Notes under the pieces: model-generated
Seen by the model: only the letters and a program-made list of their open reading frames with translations
What the model was told of the DNA's origin: nothing
The model's database searches: none
Position numbers and translations under genes: made by a program
Assembly (NCBI RefSeq): GCF_001463885.1
Contig: NZ_BBWQ01000008.1
Span: 1 to 64,000 of the forward strand
Reading direction: 5' to 3'
Length of the DNA stretch: 64,000 nt
From: Aureimonas altamirensis
Lineage (GTDB): Bacteria > Pseudomonadota > Alphaproteobacteria > Rhizobiales > Rhizobiaceae
Shown: positions 42,477 through 50,423 of the stretch, in pieces
How the letters are laid out: the number at the start of each line of letters is the position of its first letter
How positions within the stretch are numbered: the stretch's first letter is position 1

Positions 42477-44058
42477 AATCGGCAATCCATATGCGTCGCG
42501 CCGCTCGCCCGTCATGGCGCGGCAGATGGTTTCCACCTCGCAACCCCTTGCCACCGCTGCCGGGCTGGAGATGCTGCGGCGTGGCGGCAATGCAATCGAT
42601 GCCGCGCTTGCGGCGGCCATCACGCTGCCGGTCGTGGAGCCGACCGGCAATGGGCTGGGTTCGGACGCATTCTGCATTCTGTGGGATGGGGCATCGCTGC
42701 ATGGCTTGAACGCCTCTGGCCGCTCGCCGGCAAGCTGGGCGCCCGAGCGATTTGCCGGGCTGGACGTGATGCCGCGTCGCGGCTTCGACAGCGTGACCGT
42801 GCCGGGGGCCGTCTCCGCCTGGGTCGACCTGTCGTCACGCTTCGGCCGTTTGCCCTTCGAAGAGTTGTTCGAGCCGGCAGTCCGCTATGCGGAAGAAGGA
42901 TATCCGGTATCGCCCATCATCGCCGAGCAATGGCGCCGGGGCGCCGAAGAGCTGCACAGCCAGCCGGGATATGCGCAGACGTTCATGCCCGATGGCCGCG
43001 CGCCGCGCGCCGGCGAAATCTTCCGCAGCGCGGAGATGGCGCGCACGCTTCGGCTGATCGCCGAAAGCCGCGGCGAGGCCTTCTATCGCGGTGAGCTCGC
43101 CGAGCGCATCGAGGCATTCGCCACGGAACACGACGCGGCCATCACCGCCGCGGACATGGCGGCACACGCCAACGATTGGTGCGGCACGATCGAGCAAAGC
43201 TTCGGCGATGCCGCGCTGCATGAAATCCCGCCCAACGGGCAGGGCATCGCGGCCCTGATGGCGCTGGGCATGCTGAAGGGCAGCGGTATAGAGGATCTGG
43301 CCCCCGACAGTGCGGAGGCGCTGCACTTGCAGATCGAGGCGATGAAGCTTGCCTTCATGGATATCTATGCCTTCGTGGCCGACCAGCTTTCGATGGATGA
43401 GGTCACTGCTTCGCACCTGCTAGACCCGGCCTATCTGGCGTCGCGCACCAGGCTGATAGACCGGACACGCGCGCTGGACCATCCCGTCGGCGCCCCGCGC
43501 GACGGCGGCACGGTATGCCTTGCCGCCGCCGATGCGGATGGCATGATGGTGTCCTTCATCCAGTCCAATTACGCAGGCTTCGGATCGGGCGTCGTGGTGC
43601 CGGGCACCGGCATCAGCCTGCAGAACCGCGCCTTCGGCTTCTCTACCCGGGCCGGGCATCCCAATCAGGTCGGCCCCGGCAAGCGGCCCTTCCATACGAT
43701 CATCCCGGGTTTCGTCATGGGCGCCGACGGACCCTCCATGGCCTTCGGCCTGATGGGCGGCCCGATGCAGGCGCAAGGGCATTTGCAGATGATGCTGCGC
43801 ACCCATGTCTGGGGGCAGGACCCGCAGATGGCGGCCGATGCGCCGCGCTGGCGGGTCATCGCCGGGCTGGACGTCGCCATAGAGGCGACGATGCAGCCGC
43901 AGACCGTATCGAAGCTTGCCGATATGGGCCACCGCGTGACGATGGAGCCGGACACGGCAGGCTTCGGTTTCGGCGGGGCGCAACTGATCCGGAAGATCGG
44001 AGACGTCTATATTGCCGGGTCCGATCCCCGTAAGGACGGGATGGCGGTCGGGTTCTGA
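42460..44058 (+). CDS. Gamma-glutamyltransferase family protein
   Basis: 532-aa Ntn-hydrolase proenzyme. Self-cleavage should occur before Thr351 in GGTVCLAA, giving a large and a small subunit. The region QSNYAGFGSG and the glycine-rich GLMGGPMQAQGH near the C-terminus match the family. There is no signal peptide, unlike periplasmic Ggt, so it acts in the cytoplasm, probably on a gamma-glutamyl or related amide compound brought in by the importer. The overlap with gntR suggests coupled translation. Confidence 0.88.
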   Translation: MKMQLEIGNPYASRRSPVMARQMVSTSQPLATAAGLEMLRRGGNAIDAALAAAITLPVVEPTGNGLGSDAFCILWDGASLHGLNASGRSPASWAPERFAGLDVMPRRGFDSVTVPGAVSAWVDLSSRFGRLPFEELFEPAVRYAEEGYPVSPIIAEQWRRGAEELHSQPGYAQTFMPDGRAPRAGEIFRSAEMARTLRLIAESRGEAFYRGELAERIEAFATEHDAAITAADMAAHANDWCGTIEQSFGDAALHEIPPNGQGIAALMALGMLKGSGIEDLAPDSAEALHLQIEAMKLAFMDIYAFVADQLSMDEVTASHLLDPAYLASRTRLIDRTRALDHPVGAPRDGGTVCLAAADADGMMVSFIQSNYAGFGSGVVVPGTGISLQNRAFGFSTRAGHPNQVGPGKRPFHTIIPGFVMGADGPSMAFGLMGGPMQAQGHLQMMLRTHVWGQDPQMAADAPRWRVIAGLDVAIEATMQPQTVSKLADMGHRVTMEPDTAGFGFGGAQLIRKIGDVYIAGSDPRKDGMAVGF

Positions 44059-44079
44059 TACACGTCCTGCCTTGTCAAA

Positions 44080-44106
44080 TGGCATCTAATGTATATATTG
44101 ATGCCA
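44080..44106. promoter_or_regulatory. Dyad operator of the toxin-antitoxin operon
   Basis: TGGCATC (44080-44086) and GATGCCA (44100-44106) are perfect inverted arms around a 13-bp A/T-rich core containing GTATATATTG, which may include the -10 region. It ends 21 bp before the antitoxin ATG. Autorepression by the antitoxin is the expected role. Confidence 0.65.
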
Positions 44107-44127
44107 GATGACATTTAAGGACCATCC

Positions 44128-44541
44128 ATGATCAGGCTGACTCCTGTCGATGTGGCAGTTTTGGCGCCGGCTTCGCCGCTGATCACCGATGATGAAGCGG
44201 CGGCCAGCTTCCGGGCGGCGGTGCGGCTGTTTTCGCGGTGGGGCCTGACGGACGAACAGGCCGCGCTGCTTCTGGACATCGGCTTGCGCAGCTATCGCCG
44301 GTGGAAGATGGAAGGTCCCGGCCGCCTTGGCCGCGATGGCAAGGCGCGCCTTTCCAATCTGATGGGCATACACAAGGGCCTGCGCCTGATCTTCGGCGAC
44401 TCTCCGCGCGTCTACGCGTGGATCAAGGCGCCCAATGCCGCCTTCGGCGGCCAGTCCGCGCTGGACGTGATGCTGCAGGGGGAGTTGACCGACCTCATCC
44501 GCGTCCGCCGTTATATCGACGCGGAGCGCGGTGGCTGGTGA
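44128..44541 (+). CDS. Xre/MbcA/ParS-type antitoxin
   Basis: 137-aa protein with an HTH-like N-terminal half (SRWGLTDEQAALLLDIGLRS) and the C-terminal toxin-binding DUF2384 segment, including RLIFGDSPRVYAWIKAPNAAFGGQSALDVM. This is the standard antitoxin of RES toxins; it binds both the toxin and its own promoter. The stop overlaps the toxin GTG by 4 bp. Confidence 0.9.
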   Translation: MIRLTPVDVAVLAPASPLITDDEAAASFRAAVRLFSRWGLTDEQAALLLDIGLRSYRRWKMEGPGRLGRDGKARLSNLMGIHKGLRLIFGDSPRVYAWIKAPNAAFGGQSALDVMLQGELTDLIRVRRYIDAERGGW

Positions 44542-45230
44542 AAATTGCCAGAACGCGGTGGACGAAGGCGGTCCGCATCATCCGCAGCATCTTTCCGCCG
44601 ATCGACCTGTTCGAGGATATCGCCGATCCCGCTGATTGGGCGGCGATCATGGCCGCCGAGCAGAAGACCAATCCCCGGCTTGCCGAGCGCCTCGGCGAAG
44701 TCGAGCGTGTGCCGCCCGGCAGGCGCGTGGGCGGCACGGGCGCCTCTTACCTGATGGCGCCGTTCACGCATGTATCGGCCGACCGGCAGAGCCGCTTTTC
44801 AGATGGCAGTTTCGGCGTTCTCTACGTGGCGGACAGTTTCGAGGTGGCGCTGGCCGAGACGATCCATCATCACGAGCGTTTCATGGCCGCCACGGCCGAA
44901 CCCGAAAGCTGGACCAACCAGTTTCGGGAAATCGTCCTCGATGTCGATGCGGATCTGCACGTGGTGGACCCGCAGGCCGATGCCGCCCTGCTGCACCCGG
45001 ACGACTATACGAAGGCACAGGAGGCCGCGGCCGGGCTGCGCGCTGCAGGCTCCGACGGTTTGCGCTATCCCAGCGTCCGGCAGCCGGGCGGCGCGTGCGT
45101 TGCGCTGTTCTATCCAGATTGCGCCTCCGCGCCCGTACAGGGGCGGCATCTGGCCTATCACTGGAACGGAGAATGCGTGGACCTCGTTCGCGATTACACC
45201 CATAACGGCGTTTTCCGCGTCGAGCGGTAG
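44538..45230 (+). CDS. RES-domain toxin (NAD-degrading family)
   Basis: 230-aa toxin. The RES core is visible: Arg in [16 protein letters not shown], Glu in [10 protein letters not shown] and Ser in [10 protein letters not shown]. Studied RES toxins deplete NAD+. Start is GTG at 44538 within the antitoxin stop, an arrangement that ties toxin to antitoxin synthesis. At 230 aa it is at the long end of the family. Confidence 0.89.
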   Translation: MKIARTRWTKAVRIIRSIFPPIDLFEDIADPADWAAIMAAEQKTNPRLAERLGEVERVPPGRRVGGTGASYLMAPFTHVSADRQSRFSDGSFGVLYVADSFEVALAETIHHHERFMAATAEPESWTNQFREIVLDVDADLHVVDPQADAALLHPDDYTKAQEAAAGLRAAGSDGLRYPSVRQPGGACVALFYPDCASAPVQGRHLAYHWNGECVDLVRDYTHNGVFRVER

Positions 45231-45253
45231 GCCATGAGACTGCAAGAGTGACG

Positions 45254-45715
45254 ATGAGCGATATCTACAACGACCTGAAGCAACTGGGACAGCCGACCGC
45301 CTTGCCGGCCAGCCCCGAAGAAGCCGTTCTGGAGCGTGTGGCAAACCCGCAGGCCGGCATAAGCTATTGCGTACGCTTCACCGCGCCGGAGTTCACCTCT
45401 TTGTGCCCGATGACGGGCCAGCCGGACTTCGCCCATCTGGTGATCGATTACGTGCCGTCGGGATGGCTGGTGGAAAGCAAGTCGCTGAAGCTCTATCTCG
45501 GCGCCTTCCGCAACCATGGCGCATTCCACGAAGATTGCACAATCTCCATCGCCCGTCGGCTGGTGGATCTTCTGGAACCCCAATGGCTGCGCATCGGCGG
45601 CTACTGGTACCCGCGCGGCGGCATCCCCATCGATGTCTTCTGGCAGACGGGCGCCGTGCCCGCCAAGGTCTGGATTCCGGATCAGGGTGTGCCGCCCTAC
45701 CGGGGGCGTGGCTGA
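45254..45715 (+). CDS. queF: NADPH-dependent 7-cyano-7-deazaguanine reductase
   Basis: Cytoplasmic enzyme of queuosine synthesis that reduces preQ0 to preQ1. The 153 aa are the short unimodular form. Catalytic Cys51 and Asp58 lie in [11 protein letters not shown], substrate-binding Glu74 in ESKSLKLY and His-Glu in FHEDC. ATG at 45254 is preferred to GTG at 45248. No other queuosine genes are nearby. Confidence 0.95.
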   Translation: MSDIYNDLKQLGQPTALPASPEEAVLERVANPQAGISYCVRFTAPEFTSLCPMTGQPDFAHLVIDYVPSGWLVESKSLKLYLGAFRNHGAFHEDCTISIARRLVDLLEPQWLRIGGYWYPRGGIPIDVFWQTGAVPAKVWIPDQGVPPYRGRG

Positions 45716-45722
45716 CGCCGCG

Positions 45723-46475
45723 TCAGGCGAGGGCGTCGTAGACGATGTGCAGCGCCAACACGGTCATGGTGATCTTGAAGGCGCGGCGGAAGATCGGCTC
45801 CGGCAATTTGTCCAGCGCGACCGTACCCACCCAGGAACCGAATGCGCCCATGGCGATCATCGCGGCCAGCAGCGGGGCCCATTGCGCATAGGAAAAGCCG
45901 ATCAGGCCGAAGGCAATGATCTTCAGCCCGTGCTGCACCACCATGCAGGTGGCGTGGGTGGCCACGAGCGGCTGTTTCACAAGGCCGCGCGCCGACAGAA
46001 GCCCTGCGACGAGCGCGCCGGTTGCGCCGACGATCATTGTGGCCACCGAGGTGATCGCGCCGCCAATGACGAAGGTGGCGCGGCCCATGCGTTCTGGCTT
46101 CGGGCGGGTGCCGAAGATGGACCACAGGATGAACAGGGCAAGAGCCAGTTTCGCGGCCGTTTCGGGGATGGCTGCCGCGATCGGCGTGCCTACCGCAACG
46201 CCAACCACGCTGCCGAGAAAGAACCACAGCACCAGTGGCCAGGCGATGAACCGGCGCTGGATGACGACGCGGCTGGCGTTCGATCCGAGCTGCACGATGC
46301 CATGAACCGCAAGCAGGCTGGATGACGGCAGGCCGAGCCCCAGGATCGCCAGCATGGCGAGCCCGCCGCCGAGCCCAAGTGCCGCCGTCAGCGCCGATGT
46401 CAGGAAGCTGGCCAGAACGATGGCCAGCCCGAAGACCGGGGAAACTTCCGGCGGCAGGAGTGACGTGACGTCCAT
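45723..46475 (-). CDS. Sulfite exporter TauE/SafE family protein
   Basis: 250-aa membrane protein with about eight helices of the TauE/SafE/YfcA family, which exports or imports sulfur or carbon oxoanions. It lies 3 bp after the aldolase gene on the same strand and converges on queF with a 7-bp gap. Substrate unknown; linkage to aldolase may be only co-transcription. Confidence 0.88.
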   Translation of the reverse strand: MDVTSLLPPEVSPVFGLAIVLASFLTSALTAALGLGGGLAMLAILGLGLPSSSLLAVHGIVQLGSNASRVVIQRRFIAWPLVLWFFLGSVVGVAVGTPIAAAIPETAAKLALALFILWSIFGTRPKPERMGRATFVIGGAITSVATMIVGATGALVAGLLSARGLVKQPLVATHATCMVVQHGLKIIAFGLIGFSYAQWAPLLAAMIAMGAFGSWVGTVALDKLPEPIFRRAFKITMTVLALHIVYDALA

Positions 46476-46478
46476 GCC

Positions 46479-47516
46479 TCAGGCGTAGTGGCGCGCCATC
46501 GCCGACAAAGCGCGCGGCCGGATCGCGTCGGCCTGGCCCGCAGTGCCGAATGCCTCGAAGCGGGCAACGCATACCTTGCGCATGCCGTCCATTGCCGGCT
46601 TCATGTATTTGCGCGGATCGAACTCGGCAGGGTCGTTCCACAGGATGCTGCGTACCGCCGCCGTCACCGCAAGGCGCAGATCGGTATCGATGTTGATCTT
46701 GCGGACGCCGTGGCGGATGCCACGCTGGATCTCTTCCACAGGCACGCCCCATGTGGGCTTCAACGCACCGCCATGCGCATTGATGACATCCTGCAGGTCC
46801 ACCGGCACCGAGGAAGAGCCGTGCATGACCAGATGCGTGTTCGGCAGGCGCTTGTGGATTTCCTCGATCACGCCCATGGCCAGCACGTCGCCATCCGGCT
46901 GGCGGCTGAACTTGTAGGCGCCGTGGCTCGTGCCCATCGCGACGGCCAGCGCATCGACGCCGGTTTCCGCCACGAAACGTTCCGCCTCTTCCGGATCGGT
47001 CAGGAGCTGGTCGTGCGACAGCGTGCCCGTTGCGCCATGGCCGTCTTCCTGGTCGCCCATGCCCGTTTCCAGAGAGCCGAGGACGCCTAGCTCCCCTTCC
47101 ACCGATACGCCGGAGGAATGGGCAATTTCCACCACCTTGCGTGTGATGTCCCGGTTGTAGGTGTAGTCGGCCGGCGTGGTGCCGTCCGCCTTCAGCGAGC
47201 CGTCCATCATGACCGAGGTGAAACCGTTCTGGATGGCCGTCACGCAGGTTGCGACCGAGTTGCCGTGGTCGAGATGCATGCAGACCGGAATGTGCGGATA
47301 CAGCTCGACCAGGCCGTCGATCAGCCGGGCCAGCACGATGTCGTTTGCATAGGCGCGCGCGCCGCGGCTGGCCTGCAGGATAACGGGCGAGCTCGTTTCG
47401 TCCGCGGCGGCCATGATGGCCAGCCCCTGTTCCATGTTGCTGATGTTGAAGGCCGGCACGCCATAGGCGTTTTCGGCAGCGTGGTCGAGCAGCTGTCTGA
47501 GTGTTATGCGCGCCAA
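46479..47516 (-). CDS. Class II fructose-bisphosphate aldolase
   Basis: 345-aa zinc aldolase joining or splitting ketose bisphosphates (fructose- or sedoheptulose-1,7-bisphosphate). [16 protein letters not shown], the HLDHGNS zinc loop, EGELGVLG, the zinc His in [10 protein letters not shown], and MHGSSSVP are typical of the Calvin-cycle-type subgroup. The start is TTG at 47516, 8 bp after GGAG; no ATG or GTG fits. The gene is divergent from eryR, so its expression may respond to erythritol, giving a way to use erythrose-4-P and triose-P. Confidence 0.92.
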   Translation of the reverse strand: MARITLRQLLDHAAENAYGVPAFNISNMEQGLAIMAAADETSSPVILQASRGARAYANDIVLARLIDGLVELYPHIPVCMHLDHGNSVATCVTAIQNGFTSVMMDGSLKADGTTPADYTYNRDITRKVVEIAHSSGVSVEGELGVLGSLETGMGDQEDGHGATGTLSHDQLLTDPEEAERFVAETGVDALAVAMGTSHGAYKFSRQPDGDVLAMGVIEEIHKRLPNTHLVMHGSSSVPVDLQDVINAHGGALKPTWGVPVEEIQRGIRHGVRKINIDTDLRLAVTAAVRSILWNDPAEFDPRKYMKPAMDGMRKVCVARFEAFGTAGQADAIRPRALSAMARHYA

Positions 47517-47607
47517 AAGATGGTCTCCTCGTCGATCGGCGGAATGGCGATGCCGGCATGGCATATCGGGATTAAGGGCCCTGCGGAGATATAACAAGCA
47601 AATCCTC

Positions 47608-47653
47608 AAAATAACAAAAATGATGTTGAATTTGACAAGGTCGGTGTTATTTT
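47608..47653. promoter_or_regulatory. DeoR-type operator between fba and eryR
   Basis: AAAATAACA (47608-47616) and TGTTATTTT (47645-47653) are exact 9-bp inverted copies separated by 28 bp in an A/T-rich stretch. DeoR-family repressors often use spaced TGTTA-type half sites. The position suggests control of the divergent aldolase gene and of eryR-eryH-eryI. Confidence 0.6.
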
Positions 47654-47678
47654 CGGGCTTCAGGGAGGAAGGCCGCCG

Positions 47679-48446
47679 ATGAGGCCGGAACAGCGCCGTC
47701 ACGAGATTATCGAGCTTCTGATCCGCGAAGGCGCCGCCTCGCTGGAATCGATGGCGCGCGCTTTCGAAGTGTCCACGATGACCATCCATCGCGATCTGGA
47801 CGATCTCGAATCCGCCGGGCTGCTGCGCAAAATTCGCGGTGGCGCCACCATCGAGGCGGGCGGCCAGTTCGAATCGGATTTCCGCTATCGGGCGCGCGTC
47901 GCCGCCAAGGAAAAGCAGATGATCGCGCGGCGTGCCGCCGGCTTCATCGAAAAGCGCATGATCGTCATGGTGGACGATGGCTCGACGTCGCAGATGATAA
48001 CGCCGCATCTTATCGAGTGCCGTCCGCTGACGGTCATCACCAACAATCTTGCGGTCATCGTCGAACTGTCGGGGCAGGCCGGCATCGAGCTGATCGCCCT
48101 TGGCGGCAGCTTTTCCAAGAAGTTCAACGGCTTCTTCGGCGTTTTGACGGAGAAGGCCATCGCCGAGCTGCGGGCCGACATCGCTTTCCTGTCGTCGTCG
48201 GCCATCGACGGGCGGACGGCCTTCCATCAGGACCAGGAGGTGCTGGAGGTCAAGCGCGGCATGATAGCCTCGTCGGCGTCGCGCTATCTGATGGTGGATC
48301 ATCGCAAGTTCGGGCGTACGGCCTTGCACCGTCTGGCCGATCTCGACGTCTTCGACGGTGTCGTCACATCCGCTGCCCTGCCACAGGAAAGGGCGGACGC
48401 CCTCAGGCAGGACGGCATCAAGCTCTATTTCGCGGAAGAAGGTTGA
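47679..48446 (+). CDS. eryR: DeoR-family regulator EryR of the erythritol locus
   Basis: 255-aa repressor: N-terminal HTH (residues 1-55, with [13 protein letters not shown]) and a DeoR C-terminal sugar-phosphate sensor with [13 protein letters not shown]. It starts an operon with tpiA2 and rpiB homologues (3-bp gap to the next gene), as in the erythritol region of Brucella and Rhizobium. Likely inducer is a phosphorylated tetrose or tetrulose. The symbol rests on context. Confidence 0.85.
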   Translation: MRPEQRRHEIIELLIREGAASLESMARAFEVSTMTIHRDLDDLESAGLLRKIRGGATIEAGGQFESDFRYRARVAAKEKQMIARRAAGFIEKRMIVMVDDGSTSQMITPHLIECRPLTVITNNLAVIVELSGQAGIELIALGGSFSKKFNGFFGVLTEKAIAELRADIAFLSSSAIDGRTAFHQDQEVLEVKRGMIASSASRYLMVDHRKFGRTALHRLADLDVFDGVVTSAALPQERADALRQDGIKLYFAEEG

Positions 48447-48449
48447 AGC

Positions 48450-49214
48450 ATGGTCGATAAGAAGCATGTCTGGATCGGCACCAGCTGGAAAATGAACAAG
48501 ACGCTTGCCGAGGCGCGCAGCTTTGCCGAACGCCTTGCGGTCGAGCCGGGCGACGCGCGCATCCAGCGCTTCGTGATCCCGCCCTTCACGGCCGTGCGGG
48601 AGGTGAAGTCCATCCTTTTGGCAAGCGACGTGAAGGTGGGTGCACAGAACATGCATTGGGCCGATGCCGGCGCCTGGACGGGCGAGATTTCGCCGCTCAT
48701 GCTCACGGATTGCGGGCTCGACATCGTCGAGCTTGGCCATTCGGAGCGCCGCGAACATTTCGGCGAAACGGACGAAACCGTCGGGCTGAAGACGGAAGCC
48801 GCCCTTCGCCATGGGCTGACGCCGCTTATCTGTATCGGCGAGACGGAAAGCGAAAAGGAGGCCGGACAGGCCGACGCCGTGCTGGCCCGTCAGGTGGAAG
48901 GTGCGCTCGGCCGGCTGAACGACGCCCAGAAGGCTATGCCCATCCTGTTCGCCTATGAGCCGGTCTGGGCCATCGGAGAGGGCGGCAAGCCGGCAAGCGC
49001 CGGCTACGCCGATGCCCGGCAGGCGCGGATCATCGAGCTGGCGCGCGCCATCACGGGCCGGACGGTGCCGTGCCTGTACGGCGGCAGCGTCAATCCGGGC
49101 AATTGCGAGGAACTGATCGCCTGCCCACATGTCGACGGACTTTTCATCGGGCGTTCGGCCTGGCATGTCGAGGGTTATCTCGACATCCTCGCAAAATGCG
49201 CCAAGGCACTTTAA
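48450..49214 (+). CDS. eryH: TpiA2-type isomerase (D-3-tetrulose-4-phosphate isomerase)
   Basis: 254-aa triosephosphate isomerase homologue. The active-site Lys (TSWKMNK), His (ELGHSERR) and Glu ([12 protein letters not shown]) plus phosphate loop YGGSVNPGN are intact. In Brucella the tpiA2 homologue next to eryI was shown to act on D-3-tetrulose 4-phosphate rather than as housekeeping TpiA. The operon with eryR and an RpiB homologue points to that role, though triosephosphate isomerase activity is possible. Confidence 0.88.
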   Translation: MVDKKHVWIGTSWKMNKTLAEARSFAERLAVEPGDARIQRFVIPPFTAVREVKSILLASDVKVGAQNMHWADAGAWTGEISPLMLTDCGLDIVELGHSERREHFGETDETVGLKTEAALRHGLTPLICIGETESEKEAGQADAVLARQVEGALGRLNDAQKAMPILFAYEPVWAIGEGGKPASAGYADARQARIIELARAITGRTVPCLYGGSVNPGNCEELIACPHVDGLFIGRSAWHVEGYLDILAKCAKAL

Positions 49215-49228
49215 CGAAAGGAAAAATC

Positions 49229-49693
49229 ATGAAAATCGCAATCGCCGGAGACAGTGCGGGCGCACCCCTTGCCAAGGTTCTGGCCGAGCATCTGAAGGGC
49301 AAGCCCGGCCTCGAGGTTTCCGAGGTCTCGACGCCGCCGGCCGGCAATGACGAGTATTATGCCAATCTTTCCGAGCGCGTGGCCAAGGGCGTTCTGGACG
49401 GCACCTACGACCGTGCCATCCTGTGCTGCGGCACGGGCATCGGTGTGGCCCTGTCGGCCAACAAGGTGCCGGGCATCCGGGCGGCGCAGACGCACGATAC
49501 CTACTCGGCCGAGCGGGCTGCGCTGTCCAACAACGCGCAGATCATCACCATGGGCGCGCGCGTCATCGGTGCGGAACTGGCAAAATCCATTGCCGAAGCG
49601 TACCTGGCCAACGAGTTCGACCCGGCCGGCAAGTCGGTGGGCAATGTCGAGGCGATCAACGCGCTGGATTCCAAATATCATCCGGCTGGCTGA
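49229..49693 (+). CDS. eryI: RpiB-type isomerase (D-erythrose-4-phosphate isomerase)
   Basis: 154-aa RpiB family isomerase with [16 protein letters not shown] and a Cys66-Cys67 pair in LCCGTGIG. It follows eryH by 14 bp with GAAAGGA before its ATG. In the Brucella pathway this enzyme makes D-erythrose 4-phosphate, linking erythritol to the pentose phosphate pathway. It differs from the RpiB homologue at 18956 (no Cys pair, another context). Confidence 0.9.
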   Translation: MKIAIAGDSAGAPLAKVLAEHLKGKPGLEVSEVSTPPAGNDEYYANLSERVAKGVLDGTYDRAILCCGTGIGVALSANKVPGIRAAQTHDTYSAERAALSNNAQIITMGARVIGAELAKSIAEAYLANEFDPAGKSVGNVEAINALDSKYHPAG

Positions 49694-49716
49694 ACGCGCC
49701 GTTCACACACGCAAGA

Positions 49717-49744
49717 CTTGCCCCGGCGCATGAACCGGGGCAAG
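49717..49744 (+). terminator. Terminator of the eryR-eryH-eryI operon
   Basis: CTTGCCCCGG (49717-49726) and CCGGGGCAAG (49735-49744) pair perfectly over 10 bp with an 8-nt loop, 24 bp after the eryI stop. It separates the operon from the riboswitch; U-tract is absent. Confidence 0.65.
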
Positions 49745-49767
49745 AAACAACCGAAGTCACACGACTT

Positions 49768-49899
49768 CAAGGTTCTCGGGGCGGGGTGAAACTCCCCACC
49801 GGCGGTATAGCCCGCGAGCGCCTGCCGGCAACGGCAGGGTCAGCAGAGTCCGGTGAGATTCCGGCGCCGACGGTTACAGTCCGGATAAGAGAGAACGGC
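49768..49899 (+). ncRNA. FMN riboswitch (RFN element)
   Basis: The leader has the RFN consensus segments in order: GGGGCGGGGTGAAACTCCCC, ACCGGCGGTATAGCCCGCGAG, CAGAGTCCGGTGAGATTCCG and GCCGACGGTTACAGTCCGGA, closed by a basal stem GTTCTC (49772-49777) with GAGAAC (49891-49896). It binds FMN and turns down ribH2 when flavin is ample. Confidence 0.95.
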
Positions 49900-49905
49900 C
49901 AGTAC

Positions 49906-49932
49906 CCCGTGCAAACGTCAGGTTTGCGCGGG
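49906..49932 (+). promoter_or_regulatory. Riboswitch expression-platform hairpin
   Basis: CCCGTGCAAAC and GTTTGCGCGGG pair over 11 bp (one G-U) around GTCAG, directly after the RFN element and 54 bp before the ribH2 ATG. With no U-tract, control is more likely at translation or through Rho than by intrinsic termination. Confidence 0.55.
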
Positions 49933-49985
49933 TGCCTGCCAGTTTGCGGCCCGAATCCTGTTCAACACCTGTTCTGGATGCCGCA

Positions 49986-50423
49986 ATGACAAACAACCTC
50001 AGGATAGCTTTCATCAAGGCCCGCTGGCATGCCGACATCGTCGATCGGGCCCATGCGGGGTTTGCCGAAGCGATGTCGCAAAGCGGCCGGCCGCACACGT
50101 TGGACAGCTTCGATGTGCCCGGCGCTTTCGAGATGCCGCTACTTGCCCAGAAGCTCGGGCACAGCGGGCGATACGACGCCATCGTCGCCGCCGCGCTGGT
50201 GGTGGATGGTGGCATCTACCGCCACGACTTCGTTGCGGCCGCCGTGGTGAACGGCCTTATGGACGCCCAGATGAAGACGGGCGTGCCAACCTTCTCGGTG
50301 TCGCTGACCCCGCATCACTTTCAGCCCTCGGCCGAGCATGTGGCCTTTTTCACCGAGCATTTCGTCAAGAAGGGCAAGGAGGCCGCCGCGGCTGTGCTGG
50401 CCATTGCCGATCTCGGCATCTAG
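49986..50423 (+). CDS. ribH2: 6,7-dimethyl-8-ribityllumazine synthase, RibH2 type
   Basis: 145-aa lumazine synthase, the penultimate riboflavin step, joining the ribityl-uracil and a four-carbon phosphate. DSFDVPGAFEMPLLAQ and the ALVVDGGIYRHDFVA stretch (with the catalytic His) fit the family. The stand-alone copy behind an FMN riboswitch is the RibH2 pattern of Brucella and Mesorhizobium, where a second copy (RibH1) lies with other rib genes. ATG at 49986. It ends overlapping the convergent GlpD-like gene by 4 bp. Confidence 0.92.
   Translation: MTNNLRIAFIKARWHADIVDRAHAGFAEAMSQSGRPHTLDSFDVPGAFEMPLLAQKLGHSGRYDAIVAAALVVDGGIYRHDFVAAAVVNGLMDAQMKTGVPTFSVSLTPHHFQPSAEHVAFFTEHFVKKGKEAAAAVLAIADLGI

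Noticed and set aside
46479-49166. 895-codon reading of the aldolase frame on the minus strand
   Set aside because: Only the part from TTG 47516 matches aldolase; the rest is antisense to eryR and eryH and has no domain.
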